A stretch of 36,605 nt of DNA from the NCBI GenBank assembly GCA_036397255.1, contig DASWJH010000091.1, positions 1 to 36,605 on the forward strand. The letters run 5' to 3'. This DNA is from Nitrospiria bacterium. GTDB lineage: Bacteria > Nitrospirota > Nitrospiria > DASWJH01. The stretch's first letter is position 1. Each line of letters starts with the position of its first letter. This document shows, one piece after another, positions 1 through 8,507 of the stretch. A program made the position numbers and the translations under genes. A model generated the notes under the pieces. The model was given only the letters and a program-made list of their open reading frames with translations, searched no databases and was not told the DNA's origin.

Positions 1-310
1 CTTTGTACCTACCCCTGAACAGCGGACCATCCCGATGATGTCTCCTATTATAACGTTGGGTATACAACCCATCCAAGTGACGCATGATTCGCGATAGATT
101 GGCTTGGGGGGTTTGAAGAAGAACGTGGTAATGATTTCCCAGCAAACAATAGGCAAACACTTCAATGCCCCACATCTGATGGCATTCACCCAGAAGGTTT
201 AAAAACAATTCTCGGTCTACCCGATCAGTGAAAATTTTCTGATAGGCCAGACCCCGGTTCATGACGTGGTAATAGGCATCGGGATATTCGATTCGAAGTG
301 GACGGGACAT
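1..310 (-). CDS. REP-associated tyrosine transposase (RAYT, Y1/IS200-like), 3' part cut by the window edge
   Basis: The visible N-terminal 103 residues begin MSRPLRIEYPDAYYHVMNRG, the hallmark start of REP-associated Y1 transposases. The family is known to act on single-stranded hairpins of REP-type repeats by HUH chemistry. The HUH metal site is visible as NHYHVLL at about residues 58-64. The catalytic tyrosine would lie in the part beyond base 1, so integrity cannot be judged. The ATG is at 308-310. Just upstream (334-399) is a tandem 27-base motif that recurs with a RAYT remnant near 23.2 kb, so the motif probably belongs to the element. The call is firm for the family; activity is unknown. 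Confidence 0.9.
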   Translation of the reverse strand, partial: MSRPLRIEYPDAYYHVMNRGLAYQKIFTDRVDRELFLNLLGECHQMWGIEVFAYCLLGNHYHVLLQTPQANLSRIMRHLDGLYTQRYNRRHHRDGPLFRGRYK

Positions 311-333
311 GAGCAGAGCCTACCATAATCCCC

Positions 334-399
334 AAACATGACTCAAGACGAGATTTGACCCCTTTTCTTTTCAAACATGACTCAAGACGAGATTTGACC
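334..399. repeat. Tandem 27-base motif upstream of the RAYT gene
   Basis: Two near-perfect units start at 334 and 373 (period 39 bases), each containing ACTCAAGACGAGATTTGACC, and each is followed by a CTTTTCTTTTC run. A third, diverged unit is at 23264-23290 beside a RAYT fragment. This suggests a terminal or recognition sequence of the RAYT element. A long pyrimidine tract (about 400-436) follows. Confidence 0.75.
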
Positions 400-750
400 T
401 CTTTTCTTTTCCTTTTCTTTTCTTTTTTCTTTTTTGGGTCTTTAGTTGCAAGTTTTAGGGAGCACAAGAAGAACGGGTGGGGGTCGGACCAAGCTAACAT
501 ATTGATATGAAAAATTAAATCCAAAAAATAGAGGCGCCATCGGGGCTTAGACCCCTTTTTTACCCCCAAAAAGATGTGTCTATGCGGAATATGGGCCATT
601 ATTTATTTCTTTAATAAATAGGGTCTTCGTGTAATCGAGTGGGTAAAAATTGTTAAAAAGTGTTTAAGGTCCATACAGGGCAAGGGTCAAGTCAAAGTCA
701 TTCTTTGGTTGAAGCCTTTGAAGTATTAGAGGTTCCTGCAAAATCCAGTT
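400..750. other. Intergenic region without a supported gene
   Basis: I see a long pyrimidine tract at about 400-436 and then A+T-rich sequence. Minus-strand open frames here have low-complexity Lys/Arg-rich translations produced by the pyrimidine tract, and nothing resembles a protein family. No convincing promoter or terminator was found. Confidence 0.5.
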
Positions 751-833
751 CGTCATTCCCGAATGGTTTTATCGGAAATCCAGGATTCAAAAAATCAACA
801 TCTTCTGGATTCCCGCTTTCGCGGGAATGACGG
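751..833 (+). repeat. REP-like palindromic intergenic repeat, copy 1
   Basis: The unit starts CGTCATTCCCGAATGG and ends with the hairpin CCCGCTTTCGCGGGAATGACG. The outer ends CGTCATTCCCG and CGGGAATGACG are mutually complementary, so the whole unit can fold on itself. A reverse-complement copy is at 16577-16685. A second G+C-rich hairpin (CCCGCC/GGCGGG) follows at 872-888. Such repeats are typical partners of RAYT enzymes like the one at the left edge; that link is an inference. Confidence 0.8.
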
Positions 834-952
834 GAAGGGTCTGGATTTTCGCTTTCCCCTGCCTGCAAGTGCCCGCCGGACAGGCGGGTAATGACAAAAT
901 TTACCCACTCACTTCCACGATGAGCCATAAAATGAAGGGAGAAGAATAAACC

Positions 953-1375
953 ATGCAGTTTGATCCGGCGGTTGAAGCCCGACAGGTTTTTGCGCAGGTT
1001 CAGGTCTCCAGCGAGCTGGGGGAGGACCTTGCAGCGGCGGTGGCCGCGGAGGACCGGTTTTCCAACAGTGCAGGGAAGGAGGCTTCAGATGCCTATCATG
1101 AACTGGTGGGGATCGGTTTACGTCATCCCGAGGCTTTTGCTTTTGGGGAGTTCCTTGTTTATATTACCTGGTGTCATCTGATGGATGAGACACACCCGGA
1201 GCATTTCAAACGTGGCTTAGCCCTGTGTAAAGAACTGCTCAAGCAGAATTTTGGGGGGGATTCCGGGCGTCTAAAAAGGCTTCGAGCAATGGAGCAGTCG
1301 TTTCGGGCGGGTTTGGGAACGGAATCGGGGGATTTAATGGATTTTGATGCAGACACCCCAAAAGGGGGAGATTAG
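953..1375 (+). CDS. Hypothetical protein, 140 aa
   Basis: I do not recognise a family. The protein is soluble, acidic at its C-terminus (ending DFDADTPKGGD) and predicted mainly helical, with no signal peptide or membrane segment. The central part contains DAYHELVGIGLRHPEAFAFG and a Cys/His-containing stretch, YITWCHLMDETHPEHF. The ATG follows a GGGAGAAG ribosome-binding sequence at about 937-944. It starts just after the REP repeat and hairpin and is followed 85 bases later by the cyclotransferase-like gene on the same strand. A frame on the other strand is a shadow. Confidence 0.65.
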   Translation: MQFDPAVEARQVFAQVQVSSELGEDLAAAVAAEDRFSNSAGKEASDAYHELVGIGLRHPEAFAFGEFLVYITWCHLMDETHPEHFKRGLALCKELLKQNFGGDSGRLKRLRAMEQSFRAGLGTESGDLMDFDADTPKGGD

Positions 1376-1460
1376 AACTCTTAGGAGGCGGTAGGGAGTA
1401 AAGGGATAGGGAAGAGAGGTTGGGGCAAAAAAAACCCATATTCCCTTCTTTGAAATTAAA

Positions 1461-1910
1461 ATGGTTTACTTTGCCTACGGTTCAAATATGAATCAACACC
1501 AAATGAAAGATAGGTGTCCTTCAGCCAATCCCATAGCCAAAGTGAAACTGAAGGGGTTTCAGTTCCTTTATGACGGGTTTTCCAAAGCTCGTAAGGGTCC
1601 GGTTGCTAATGTTATTCAGTCCCCGGGTTCAACTGTCTGGGGTGGGCTCTATGAAATCGATCCGGCCTGTTTAAAAAGCTTAGACCGCTTTGAAGGATAT
1701 CCAAAGAGGTACACCCGGAAAACGGTGGAGGTTCACGATCATTTGGGCCGGACCTCCAGGGCTTGGATGTATTTCCGAACGGGAGAACGACCCGGACATC
1801 CCTCGAATGATTACCAGAGGGTGGTTATACAAGGAGCTCAAGATTGGAATTTACCGGAAGTTTATATTAAAACTCACCTGGAAAAGGGAGAGGGTCACTT
1901 AATTAGGTAA
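1461..1910 (+). CDS. Gamma-glutamylcyclotransferase-like (AIG2/GGCT fold) protein, 149 aa
   Basis: The N-terminus MVYFAYGSNM carries the YGSN signature (residues 6-9) that binds substrate in the GGCT/AIG2 superfamily. The candidate catalytic glutamate is Glu78 in LKSLDRFEGYP. Length and order (YGSN near residue 6, then GLYEI at 62-66, then DRFEGYP) are normal for the family. Members cyclise gamma-glutamyl amines to 5-oxoproline or act on related isopeptide adducts; the substrate here cannot be read from sequence. No strong ribosome-binding site is visible before the ATG (upstream is TTTGAAATTAAA). It is probably cytosolic. Confidence 0.88.
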   Translation: MVYFAYGSNMNQHQMKDRCPSANPIAKVKLKGFQFLYDGFSKARKGPVANVIQSPGSTVWGGLYEIDPACLKSLDRFEGYPKRYTRKTVEVHDHLGRTSRAWMYFRTGERPGHPSNDYQRVVIQGAQDWNLPEVYIKTHLEKGEGHLIR

Positions 1911-1968
1911 TGCCCATAAAAAATTAAATATCACTATCATTCATTTCCTCCACTGACCCTTATCCTTT

Positions 1969-4092
1969 ATGCCTCAAAGAAATATTCTGCAAAAAGGTAA
2001 AAATTGTTGGCGAATTGCCCGAGCCAGCCGTTCCTCGGTTCTCATTGATGGGGCGTCTTATTTTTCAACATTAAAAACCGTTCTTGAAAAGGCCAGGCAC
2101 TCCATTTTTATTTTGGCCTGGGATATTGATAGCCAATTGCGATTGACACGGGGCGAGAAGGGAGAAACCCAGGATAAACCTTTCGTCCAATTTTTAAATG
2201 ATCTTGTAACGCGGAAAAAAGAGTTACAGGTCTATATCCTGGCCTGGGATTTTGCAATTCTTTTTGCCCTTGAGAGGGAATGGCTTCCTATTTATAAACT
2301 GGATTGGAAAACCCATCAACGGATCGATTTCCAATTGGACGGGAAACAACCCATCGGAGGATCCCACCATCAAAAAGTGGTGGTTGTTGATGATTCGATT
2401 GCATTTGCGGGGGGAATCGACTTGTGCAAGGCTCGATGGGATACCCCTGAACATCGGCTGGATGACCCCAGGCGTGTAGAATCAGATGGAAAACAGTCCC
2501 CTCCCTTTCACGATGTCCAAATGATGGTGGAGGGTGATGCGGCCCGAGTTTTGGGAGATTTGGCTCGAAACCGATGGGCCCGGGCCACAGAAAGAAAAAT
2601 ATCCTTTTTGGAATATCCACAGGAAAATCTTTGGCCCGAGGGGATAAAGGCAGATTTTGAAGATGTTGATGTGGGTATTTCTTTAACCCAGCCCGCCTTT
2701 GGAGAAATTCAGGAAACCCGTCAGGTGGAGTCCTTATACCGTGATGCTATTCTAACTGCGCATCATTATATTTACATTGAAAACCAGTATTTTACCTCTA
2801 ATGCAATTGGCGAGGCACTGATCCAAAAGCTTGAAGAGAAAAATGGACCGGAAGTATTGTTGGTCCTCCCAAAAAAAACCATCGGTTGGCTGGAGCAGAA
2901 TACGATGGATGTTTTAAGGTATCGATTGCTTAAAAGGGTTCGGACCGCGGATCGTTATGGAAAGCTTCGAGTTTTTTATCCGGCCCTGCCAGGAAAGGGG
3001 AATGAATTTCTTAATGTTCATGCAAAGGTTCTTATTGTGGATGACCTTTTTATTCGTGTAGGCTCTTCTAATTTAAGTAACCACTCCATGGGGTTAGACA
3101 CCGAGTGTGATCTGGCCATTGAGGGTGTTGAAAGTAAAAGATTGCAAACGGGAATCATCGGGGTTAGGAACCGGTTATTGGGGGGACACCTGGGGGTTGA
3201 TCCGGAAAAGGTGAGGCAGGTTTTTGAAACAAAGGGGTCATTGATTTCGACCATTGAATCCCTTCAGGGGAATTCAAGAACCTTTCATCATTTGAACGAA
3301 CAGGTCCCCGATACCATTGACAGAGAAATTCCCGACTCCGCTGTCATTGATCCCGAGCGCCCCATTGAGCCGGAGGGCTTAGTAAATTTTTTTATTCCTA
3401 AGGAGCAAATTAAACCAGCCTCCCGTTTAGGCCTTCGTTTTGCTTTCCTTCTGTCTTTTATCCTTGCCTTGGGGGCCGCCTGGATTTGGACGCCCTTAGG
3501 AAATTTGATAAATGGGGAGCAGATTGCCCAATGGTTGGAGATGGTCCATCAAACCCGTTTTGTTTATATAGTTGTTCCAGGCCTATTTATGCTCGCTAGC
3601 GTAATTGGAATCCCCATCACGTTTCTAATGGTTGGAACCCTTCTGGTCTTTGGAACCTTTGAGGGGTTTTTATACAGCTGGGTGGGTTGTTTAATCGGTT
3701 CTGCCGTCAGTTATCAGGTTGGGCATTTTATGGGCAGGGATTTATTTCGAAAATTTGGTGGAAAAAAAATAAACCAACTAAGCCAATGGTTTGCCCGCCG
3801 AGGCATTATTGCTGTGGCTACGGTTCGGATTGTTCCGGTTGCCCCTTTTACGGTTATTAATATGGTGGCGGGAGCCTCTCATATCCGTTTTTCCGATTAT
3901 ATGTTGGGAACCCTCATCGGGTTGACCCCGGGACTAATGGCCCTTGCCATTGGTGTAGACCGGATTATTTATGCGGTTCGGAACCCAAGTCCCATGACGT
4001 TTGCGATTTTGGGAATGGTGATTGTGGTTATAGGGTTTGCCGCATGGGGTGTCCGTTCCTGGGCGTTGAAAAAAAGGGAAGAGAAGGTGTAG
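1969..4092 (+). CDS. Phospholipase D-like protein fused to a VTT (DedA/SNARE-associated) membrane domain, 707 aa
   Basis: Two HxKxxxxD motifs of the phospholipase D superfamily are complete: His134/Lys136/Asp141 in SHHQKVVVVDD and His351/Lys353/Asp358 in VHAKVLIVDD, each followed by the usual GG/GSSNLS element. From about residue 485 the protein becomes hydrophobic: one membrane helix (about 485-505), then a VTT domain (about 535-690) with helices and re-entrant stretches such as RIVPVAPFTVINMVAGAS. The PLD plus VTT fusion is a recurrent bacterial architecture, thought to be a membrane phosphatidyltransferase or phospholipase with a lipid-transport-like domain. The N-terminal half would be cytosolic. 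Substrate is unknown. Confidence 0.92.
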   Translation: MPQRNILQKGKNCWRIARASRSSVLIDGASYFSTLKTVLEKARHSIFILAWDIDSQLRLTRGEKGETQDKPFVQFLNDLVTRKKELQVYILAWDFAILFALEREWLPIYKLDWKTHQRIDFQLDGKQPIGGSHHQKVVVVDDSIAFAGGIDLCKARWDTPEHRLDDPRRVESDGKQSPPFHDVQMMVEGDAARVLGDLARNRWARATERKISFLEYPQENLWPEGIKADFEDVDVGISLTQPAFGEIQETRQVESLYRDAILTAHHYIYIENQYFTSNAIGEALIQKLEEKNGPEVLLVLPKKTIGWLEQNTMDVLRYRLLKRVRTADRYGKLRVFYPALPGKGNEFLNVHAKVLIVDDLFIRVGSSNLSNHSMGLDTECDLAIEGVESKRLQTGIIGVRNRLLGGHLGVDPEKVRQVFETKGSLISTIESLQGNSRTFHHLNEQVPDTIDREIPDSAVIDPERPIEPEGLVNFFIPKEQIKPASRLGLRFAFLLSFILALGAAWIWTPLGNLINGEQIAQWLEMVHQTRFVYIVVPGLFMLASVIGIPITFLMVGTLLVFGTFEGFLYSWVGCLIGSAVSYQVGHFMGRDLFRKFGGKKINQLSQWFARRGIIAVATVRIVPVAPFTVINMVAGASHIRFSDYMLGTLIGLTPGLMALAIGVDRIIYAVRNPSPMTFAILGMVIVVIGFAAWGVRSWALKKREEKV

Positions 4093-4268
4093 GGAGACCC
4101 AGTTGGGGGAAATCACCCTCCAAAGTTCCCTCGGTATTTGAAATCTTTTCAATGTAAAAGGGATTTATTTACAGACGCTTCCAAAGGATTTTTCTTTCAA
4201 AAAAAACCTTATTTTTAACGTCCTTTCTTCCCCCTTCAACAGGGAAAAACCTTTGTTCTTTGGTTCCA

Positions 4269-4296
4269 GTGACAAAAACCAAAAAAATGATATACT
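4269..4296 (+). promoter_or_regulatory. Candidate sigma-70 promoter for the GGDEF-EAL gene
   Basis: GTGACA (4269-4274) is followed after 16 bases by TATACT (4291-4296). Transcription would start near 4303, leaving a very short leader before the ATG at 4319, where no ribosome-binding sequence is evident. Confidence 0.45.
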
Positions 4297-4318
4297 TTTT
4301 TGTATTCTAACCTATTGA

Positions 4319-6283
4319 ATGATTTTGAGTTTTCCTTTGAAATTCAACTCTCCGAATAAAGATAAGCGTGGTACCATTATTTGGCTGCGATGGCTCCTCA
4401 TCATTGCACTATCCTATCTGATGTTATTTCATTCTGGGCGACTCGTCCTTTCCTGGGAAATCAGCAGCATTACCCTCCTGTATTTTATTTCTAATGTCAT
4501 GTTAATGTTCATTCCCCTTCGTTTTTTCGAAAAAAAAATGTTCGATATGATTCTGGTAATTGGGGATTCCCTCATTATTACCGGGGCAATGTTTATCGCG
4601 GGATTTTCATCAACAAATTTGGTTCTGTTCTACTTCTTGATTATCCTTTTGACAACCCTGGGGAAAGGGGGAAACTCGGTGGTGATCAATGGGTTAATCA
4701 TGGTGGGCGTTTATCTGGTCCTGCTCCTTCAGACCGAACCCGGAAATATTATTGAGAAGAGTGGTTTATTGCTCCAGATTCCTTTCCTGATCCTTTGTAC
4801 GGTTTTTTACGCAGTTCTGGCCGATCGGGAGTCCAAAAAGAGAAACCAAATTCTGGATAGGGTCAAGGCTGATGAAGCCATGCAAACGGTTCTCCGTTCA
4901 GAGATTGAATCGAAAGAGATTGCGCTTAATAAAGCAGAAGAACTGTCACAGGCCATGAGGCATCAGGCCATGCATGATAGCCTAACCGCCCTTCCGAATC
5001 GCTCCTTAATTATTGATCGTTTAAAAAAAGCGATTCCTTTGGCTATGCGGGAGAACAAACGCCTGGCCTTAATCATGATGGATCTTGATCGATTTAAGGA
5101 GGTTAACGATACCCTCGGCCACCATGTAGGTGATCTTGTTTTGCAGCATTTGGCTACACGGCTGAATGAAGTCTTGCGTGGTGCGGACACTATTGCCCGC
5201 CTGGGCGGAGATGAGTTTGGTGTATTGCTATATCCAGTAAGGGATCACTCCGCAGCAAGCATGGTCGCACATCGGATTCTCAACGTGGGGGAAAAAGCGA
5301 TTGTTATCGGTGAGCACAGGTTGACGGTGGGAGCAAGCTTGGGTGTTGTGGTTTTTCCAGAAGACGGCAAAGATGTTGAAACCCTAATGCGCCTTGCGGA
5401 TGTGGCCATGTACCGGGCCAAGCGTACCAAAAGCGGTTTTGCCTTTTACGACCCGGATCAGGATCAGAGAAGTCTGGACCGTCTTAAACTCATGGGAGAA
5501 CTTCGAAAAGCGATTGAAAGTGAACAACTGATGCTGTACTATCAGCCCAAGGTAGATTTTTCCACAAATCGAATCCGGGGGGTAGAGGCGCTGGTCCGTT
5601 GGCCCCACGGTCGAGAAGAAACCAAGTTTCCCGATATTTTTATTCCTTTGGCCGAACAAACCGGATTGATCAAACCTTTAACATCATGGGTAATCAACGC
5701 GGCCCTCCGGCAATTTAAGCTTTGGCAACAAGAGGGTTTTGAATTAAACATGGCGGTTAACATTTCCGCGTCGAGTTTACACGATCCTCAGTTCCCGGAG
5801 TGGATCGATGAAAAACTAAAAGCCTACAATGTTAAAGCCGAAAGTCTGGAGTTAGAGATTACCGAGAGCGCCATTATGCTCAATCCCTCTCGGGCAGTGG
5901 AAATTGTCAAAAAACTCAATGGAATGGGGGTAAGTATTTCCATCGATGATTTCGGAACCGGTTATTCCTCACTGGCCTACCTTAAGGAATTATCCGTTAC
6001 AAGCATTAAAATCGACAAATCCTTTATTACCAACATCCTGACCAACCCAAGCGATTCGGTGATCGTCCGTTCTACCATAGATTTAGGTCACAACCTTGGT
6101 TTGAAAGTGGTGGCTGAAGGAATTGAATCTCAGGATATTTGGGATCAGTTAGCCGCCTTGGGTTGTGATATGGGCCAGGGGTTTTTGGTATGCTACCCCT
6201 TACCCGCGGAGAAAATCATGTTTTGGTTGAAGGAGTCCCCGTTTGCCCTTGGTGCCGGGAATAAGGTGATTAAAAAAGTGTAA
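4319..6283 (+). CDS. Membrane-anchored diguanylate cyclase/phosphodiesterase (GGDEF-EAL), 654 aa
   Basis: The first about 170 residues hold five to six hydrophobic helices (MASE-like sensor, family not identified), then a short coiled coil (about 185-215), a GGDEF domain and an EAL domain. The active-site loop is intact (LGGDEFGVLL, GGDEF at 296-300). EAL residues are also intact: Glu423 in VEALVRW, EITES, DDFGTGYSS (Asp543-Asp544), KIDKSF and VAEGIES. So both synthesis and breakdown of cyclic di-GMP are possible on sequence grounds; the dominant activity is unknown. The gene stands alone. A tRNA-derived repeat starts just after its stop codon. Confidence 0.94.
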   Translation: MILSFPLKFNSPNKDKRGTIIWLRWLLIIALSYLMLFHSGRLVLSWEISSITLLYFISNVMLMFIPLRFFEKKMFDMILVIGDSLIITGAMFIAGFSSTNLVLFYFLIILLTTLGKGGNSVVINGLIMVGVYLVLLLQTEPGNIIEKSGLLLQIPFLILCTVFYAVLADRESKKRNQILDRVKADEAMQTVLRSEIESKEIALNKAEELSQAMRHQAMHDSLTALPNRSLIIDRLKKAIPLAMRENKRLALIMMDLDRFKEVNDTLGHHVGDLVLQHLATRLNEVLRGADTIARLGGDEFGVLLYPVRDHSAASMVAHRILNVGEKAIVIGEHRLTVGASLGVVVFPEDGKDVETLMRLADVAMYRAKRTKSGFAFYDPDQDQRSLDRLKLMGELRKAIESEQLMLYYQPKVDFSTNRIRGVEALVRWPHGREETKFPDIFIPLAEQTGLIKPLTSWVINAALRQFKLWQQEGFELNMAVNISASSLHDPQFPEWIDEKLKAYNVKAESLELEITESAIMLNPSRAVEIVKKLNGMGVSISIDDFGTGYSSLAYLKELSVTSIKIDKSFITNILTNPSDSVIVRSTIDLGHNLGLKVVAEGIESQDIWDQLAALGCDMGQGFLVCYPLPAEKIMFWLKESPFALGAGNKVIKKV

Positions 6284-6284
6284 T

Positions 6285-6410
6285 AATACCATCCATTGAT
6301 AAGTCCGAGGGCAGGCCATTAGTTCAGTTGTAGACCCCTTGCTTCACACTCCCTAACTATCCATCAATTCGAAGCAACCAAATAAAACCCATCAAAATTA
6401 GAAAAAAGGG
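6285..6410 (+). repeat. tRNA-Val 5'-half repeat, copy D (most diverged)
   Basis: The tRNA-like part is about 6313-6349 (GGCCATTAGTTCAG ... CTTGCTTCACAC), ending directly after the anticodon-loop sequence TTCACAC, as in the other three copies. The upstream TAATAATA...CATTGATAA block and about 60 bases of the shared tail (to about 6410) can be aligned by eye with the copies at 19.9, 23.0 and 28.8 kb. Substitutions in the D-arm region and the missing 3' half mean it cannot be a working tRNA. Confidence 0.65.
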
Positions 6411-6495
6411 TTTCTGTTTAGGGTTGGGTTATTAATTTTGCAAAAATGAAAATTCTCGTTATTATTAAGTAATAGACACCAAAGAGGAGAAGGAA

Positions 6496-6675
6496 ATGCC
6501 TGAACCGAAAGAAAGTTATGCCCGATGCATTTCAAATCCCAATTTTATTAATCGCTTCTATGAAATTTTTATGGCCAGTCACCCCGATATTAAATCCCTA
6601 TTCAAAAACACGGACTGGGATAAACAAATGGAGCTTCTTAAAAAAGGGGTTTCCATGATGATATTATTTGGATAG
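6496..6675 (+). pseudogene. Globin-like gene truncated by the IS256-family insertion (59 codons remain)
   Basis: A strong ribosome-binding sequence (AGAGGAGAAGGAA) precedes ATG 6496. The remaining peptide (MPEPKESYARCISNPNFINR, then FYEIFMASHPDIKSLFKNTD) resembles the first helices of bacterial single-domain globins, with the FYxxFxxxxPxIKxLFxNTD pattern. The reading frame is intact until codon 59, and the stop codon (6673-6675) overlaps the start of the insertion element. The rest of the globin, including the expected proximal histidine, is not found after the element, so the gene is dead. The family call rests on remembered pattern only. Confidence 0.55.
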
Positions 6676-8008
6676 TGTAAAGTATTATGTGTGAAATTGA
6701 GGGTTGAAAAAATGGCGTTTTCCAACCAAGATAAAGTGTTCAAACCCAATCAAGGAGGAAAACGCCATGATGGAACTCAGTATCAACGTACCACAAATTC
6801 GAGAGTTTTTAAATCAAATTGTTGAGGCACCTGCAAAGATATTCGAGCTGTTACGTGTGGATGTCAGAGAATCGATGAGCCGTTTTTAAATGAGCTCATG
6901 GAATCGGAGATTACTTTCTTTTTAGGCCGTAGCCGCTATGAGCGGACAGGGAAACGGGGCAGACCCAACCATCGAAATGGTTATTATGCAAGAGGGTTTA
7001 CCCTCAAAGGCATCGGCGGAGTTTGTGTATCGAATCCGCGGGATCGGCTGGGGAAATACAGGACCCAGGTGCTGCCGCGCTATCAGCGCTATGAATCCCA
7101 GATCAAGGAGGATGTATCGCTTTTATTTTTAACCGGGGTGTCGACCCGGTCGCTACAGTTAATTTCTAAGCGGCTATTGGGAAGGAACATCTCTCACACG
7201 GAAATGAGCTTGGCGAATAAGGAATTAACCCAAGCGGTGGATGCCTGGCGAACCCGCGATTTATCTGATCTTTCGATCAAGTACCTGTATGTGGATGGGG
7301 TACTGTTTGAGATGCGTTTATCGGGTGGAATTGAGAAGGTGGCGGTATTGGTGGCCATTGGGGTGGATGCCCAAGGGGTCAAGCATGTGGTGGGGATGCA
7401 GGCTGGGGATAAGGAATCTGCGAGCAATTGGCGGGAGATGTTTCGGGATTTAAAGAGCCGGGGGTTAAAGGGTGAGGCAGTTCAACTTGGGGTTATGGAT
7501 GGATTGCCGGGGTTGGAGAAAGTGTTTGAGGAAGAGTTTCCCAAAGCGGATGTACAGCGTTGTCAGGTGCACGTGGCCCGAAACGTTTTAGCCAAGGTTC
7601 CATCCCGACACAAGCAGGAGGTGGCTGATGATCTTCGAAGCATCTTCTATGCCTCCAGCTACCCTAAGGCCCAATCCCAATGGGAGGTCTTCCAGAAAAC
7701 CTGGAAAGATGAGCTTCCCTCTGCAACCCAATGCCTTTCTCAATCGCTCCAGAAGTGTTTGACCTTTTACAAATTTCCCCAGGAGGAATGGATATCGATT
7801 CGAACCACCAATGTGATTGAGCGATTAAACAAAGAGTTTAAACGAAGAACCAAGCCCATGGAGATCGTGGCGGGAGAAAGTTCCTGCTACAGACTTCTGG
7901 CTTTTATAGCATTAAAGATGGAGTTGGCTTGGAGGAAAACGCCTGTAGGAAAGGTCACCCAACGATTACCCTGGTTCACTAATTTCACACAAAATGATTG
8001 ACAGTACC
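6671..8008 (+). mobile_element. IS256-family insertion sequence, about 1.34 kb
   Basis: The ends form imperfect inverted repeats of about 25-28 bases. The left end (from about 6671, with AGTGTAAAG...TGTGTGAAATT) matches the reverse complement of the right end (AATTTCACACAAAATGATTG to about 8008). Over a 25-base core (6674-6698 and 7981-8005) I count 20 matches. Length and the single transposase are typical for IS256. The flanks (6662-6670 and 8009-8017) show no clear 8-9-base target duplication, and the downstream flank is not the missing globin part, so one side has probably been rearranged. Confidence 0.85.
6767..8001 (+). pseudogene. IS256-family (mutator-type) transposase interrupted by a -1 frameshift
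   Basis: The first frame starts at ATG 6767 after AAGGAGG and runs to TAA 6887-6889 (MMELSINVPQIREFLNQIVE ... RESMSRF). The homologous sequence continues in the -1 frame (LNELMESEITFFLGR) and ends at 8001. Joining at the TTTTT run (6883-6887) restores one continuous protein. In the long downstream frame (from 6898) the DDE residues are visible: Asp133 (YVDG), Asp201 (VMDG) and Glu308 (TTNVIERLNKEFKRR), plus the family CxxH (RCQVH). Either one T was lost from a six-T run, or ribosomes slip there. IS256 transposases are normally single frames, so decay is the simpler reading. Confidence 0.88.
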
Positions 8009-8140
8009 GGTATTTTTAATGCTTTTTATTTCAGCAGGTGTTAATGATGAAAAATCTATTTTCTTAGATTTGGGAATGTTTTCTAAAATAAAAAATCCAT
8101 TTGGTGAAACTTCTAGGGCCTGGGTTAATCGAAAAATAAG

Positions 8141-8368
8141 GATATTGAACTTGCCCGAATGAAACCGCAAAGCCTGCCGCAATCTCCAAGGGTTGTTATG
8201 GAGTCAGGGAAGGGGAATATAAATCAGTGAAAATCCACTCGGTTCGAAGGCCCCCACCAACTCATTTTCCTCGACGAAGCTTTTCTGGGGGGTCTTCCAA
8301 CTCACAGACCTTGCCTAAAAAAGGAAAGAGGTTCAGGATTTCCTTGAAGCACAAGAGATCCCCAACCA
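8141..8368 (+). pseudogene. Decayed tyrosine-recombinase (integrase) tail fragments
   Basis: Two pieces match the C-terminal tail of the integrase fragment at 26666-26935. Bases 8141-8164 read DIELARMK (there DLELARMK). Bases 8301-8368 read LTDLA-stop-KRKEVQDFLEAQEIPNH (there LTDLAQKRKEVQELLEIKESPNQ), with a CAA-to-TAA change. About 136 unrelated bases separate them. A stop lies upstream of the first piece, and no catalytic part remains. They mark an old integrative element at this spot. Confidence 0.6.
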
Positions 8369-8376
8369 TATAAAAG

Positions 8377-8499
8377 TTAAAAATCGCGTTCGAATTCCTC
8401 AAAGACAACACCAACCAAACCTTGTAAGCCAAGATACTGAAAAAAAATGATTGCATTGTGAAACCCTCTCTCAAGTTCCTTACTATCTTGTCCAGTCAT
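8377..8499 (-). CDS. Small hypothetical protein, 40 aa (possibly truncated)
   Basis: ATG 8499 is preceded by a strong AAGGAGGGG sequence with an 11-base spacer, 8 bases after the stop of the upstream small gene, so the two look co-transcribed. The product starts MTGQDSKELERGFHNAIIFF and ends FEEFERDF. I recognise no family. The 3' end approaches the integrase-tail remnant on the other strand (8301-8368), so the gene may have been cut short by rearrangement. Confidence 0.4.
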   Translation of the reverse strand: MTGQDSKELERGFHNAIIFFQYLGLQGLVGVVFEEFERDF

Positions 8500-8507
8500 T
8501 GACCTAA

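Noticed and set aside
225-599. Minus-strand open frame with Lys/Arg-rich translation
   Set aside because: It is created by the pyrimidine tract and by the tandem motif (the translation repeats KGVKSRLESCL), and overlaps the real RAYT start.
698-928. Minus-strand open frame over the REP-like repeat
   Set aside because: The translation (HSRESGNPE...) is the usual false peptide produced by REP-type palindromes.
8262-8474. Minus-strand 70-codon frame (MREGFTMQSFFFS...)
   Set aside because: It overlaps in another frame the 40-codon gene at 8377-8499, which has the good ribosome-binding site, and reads through the complement of the integrase remnant.
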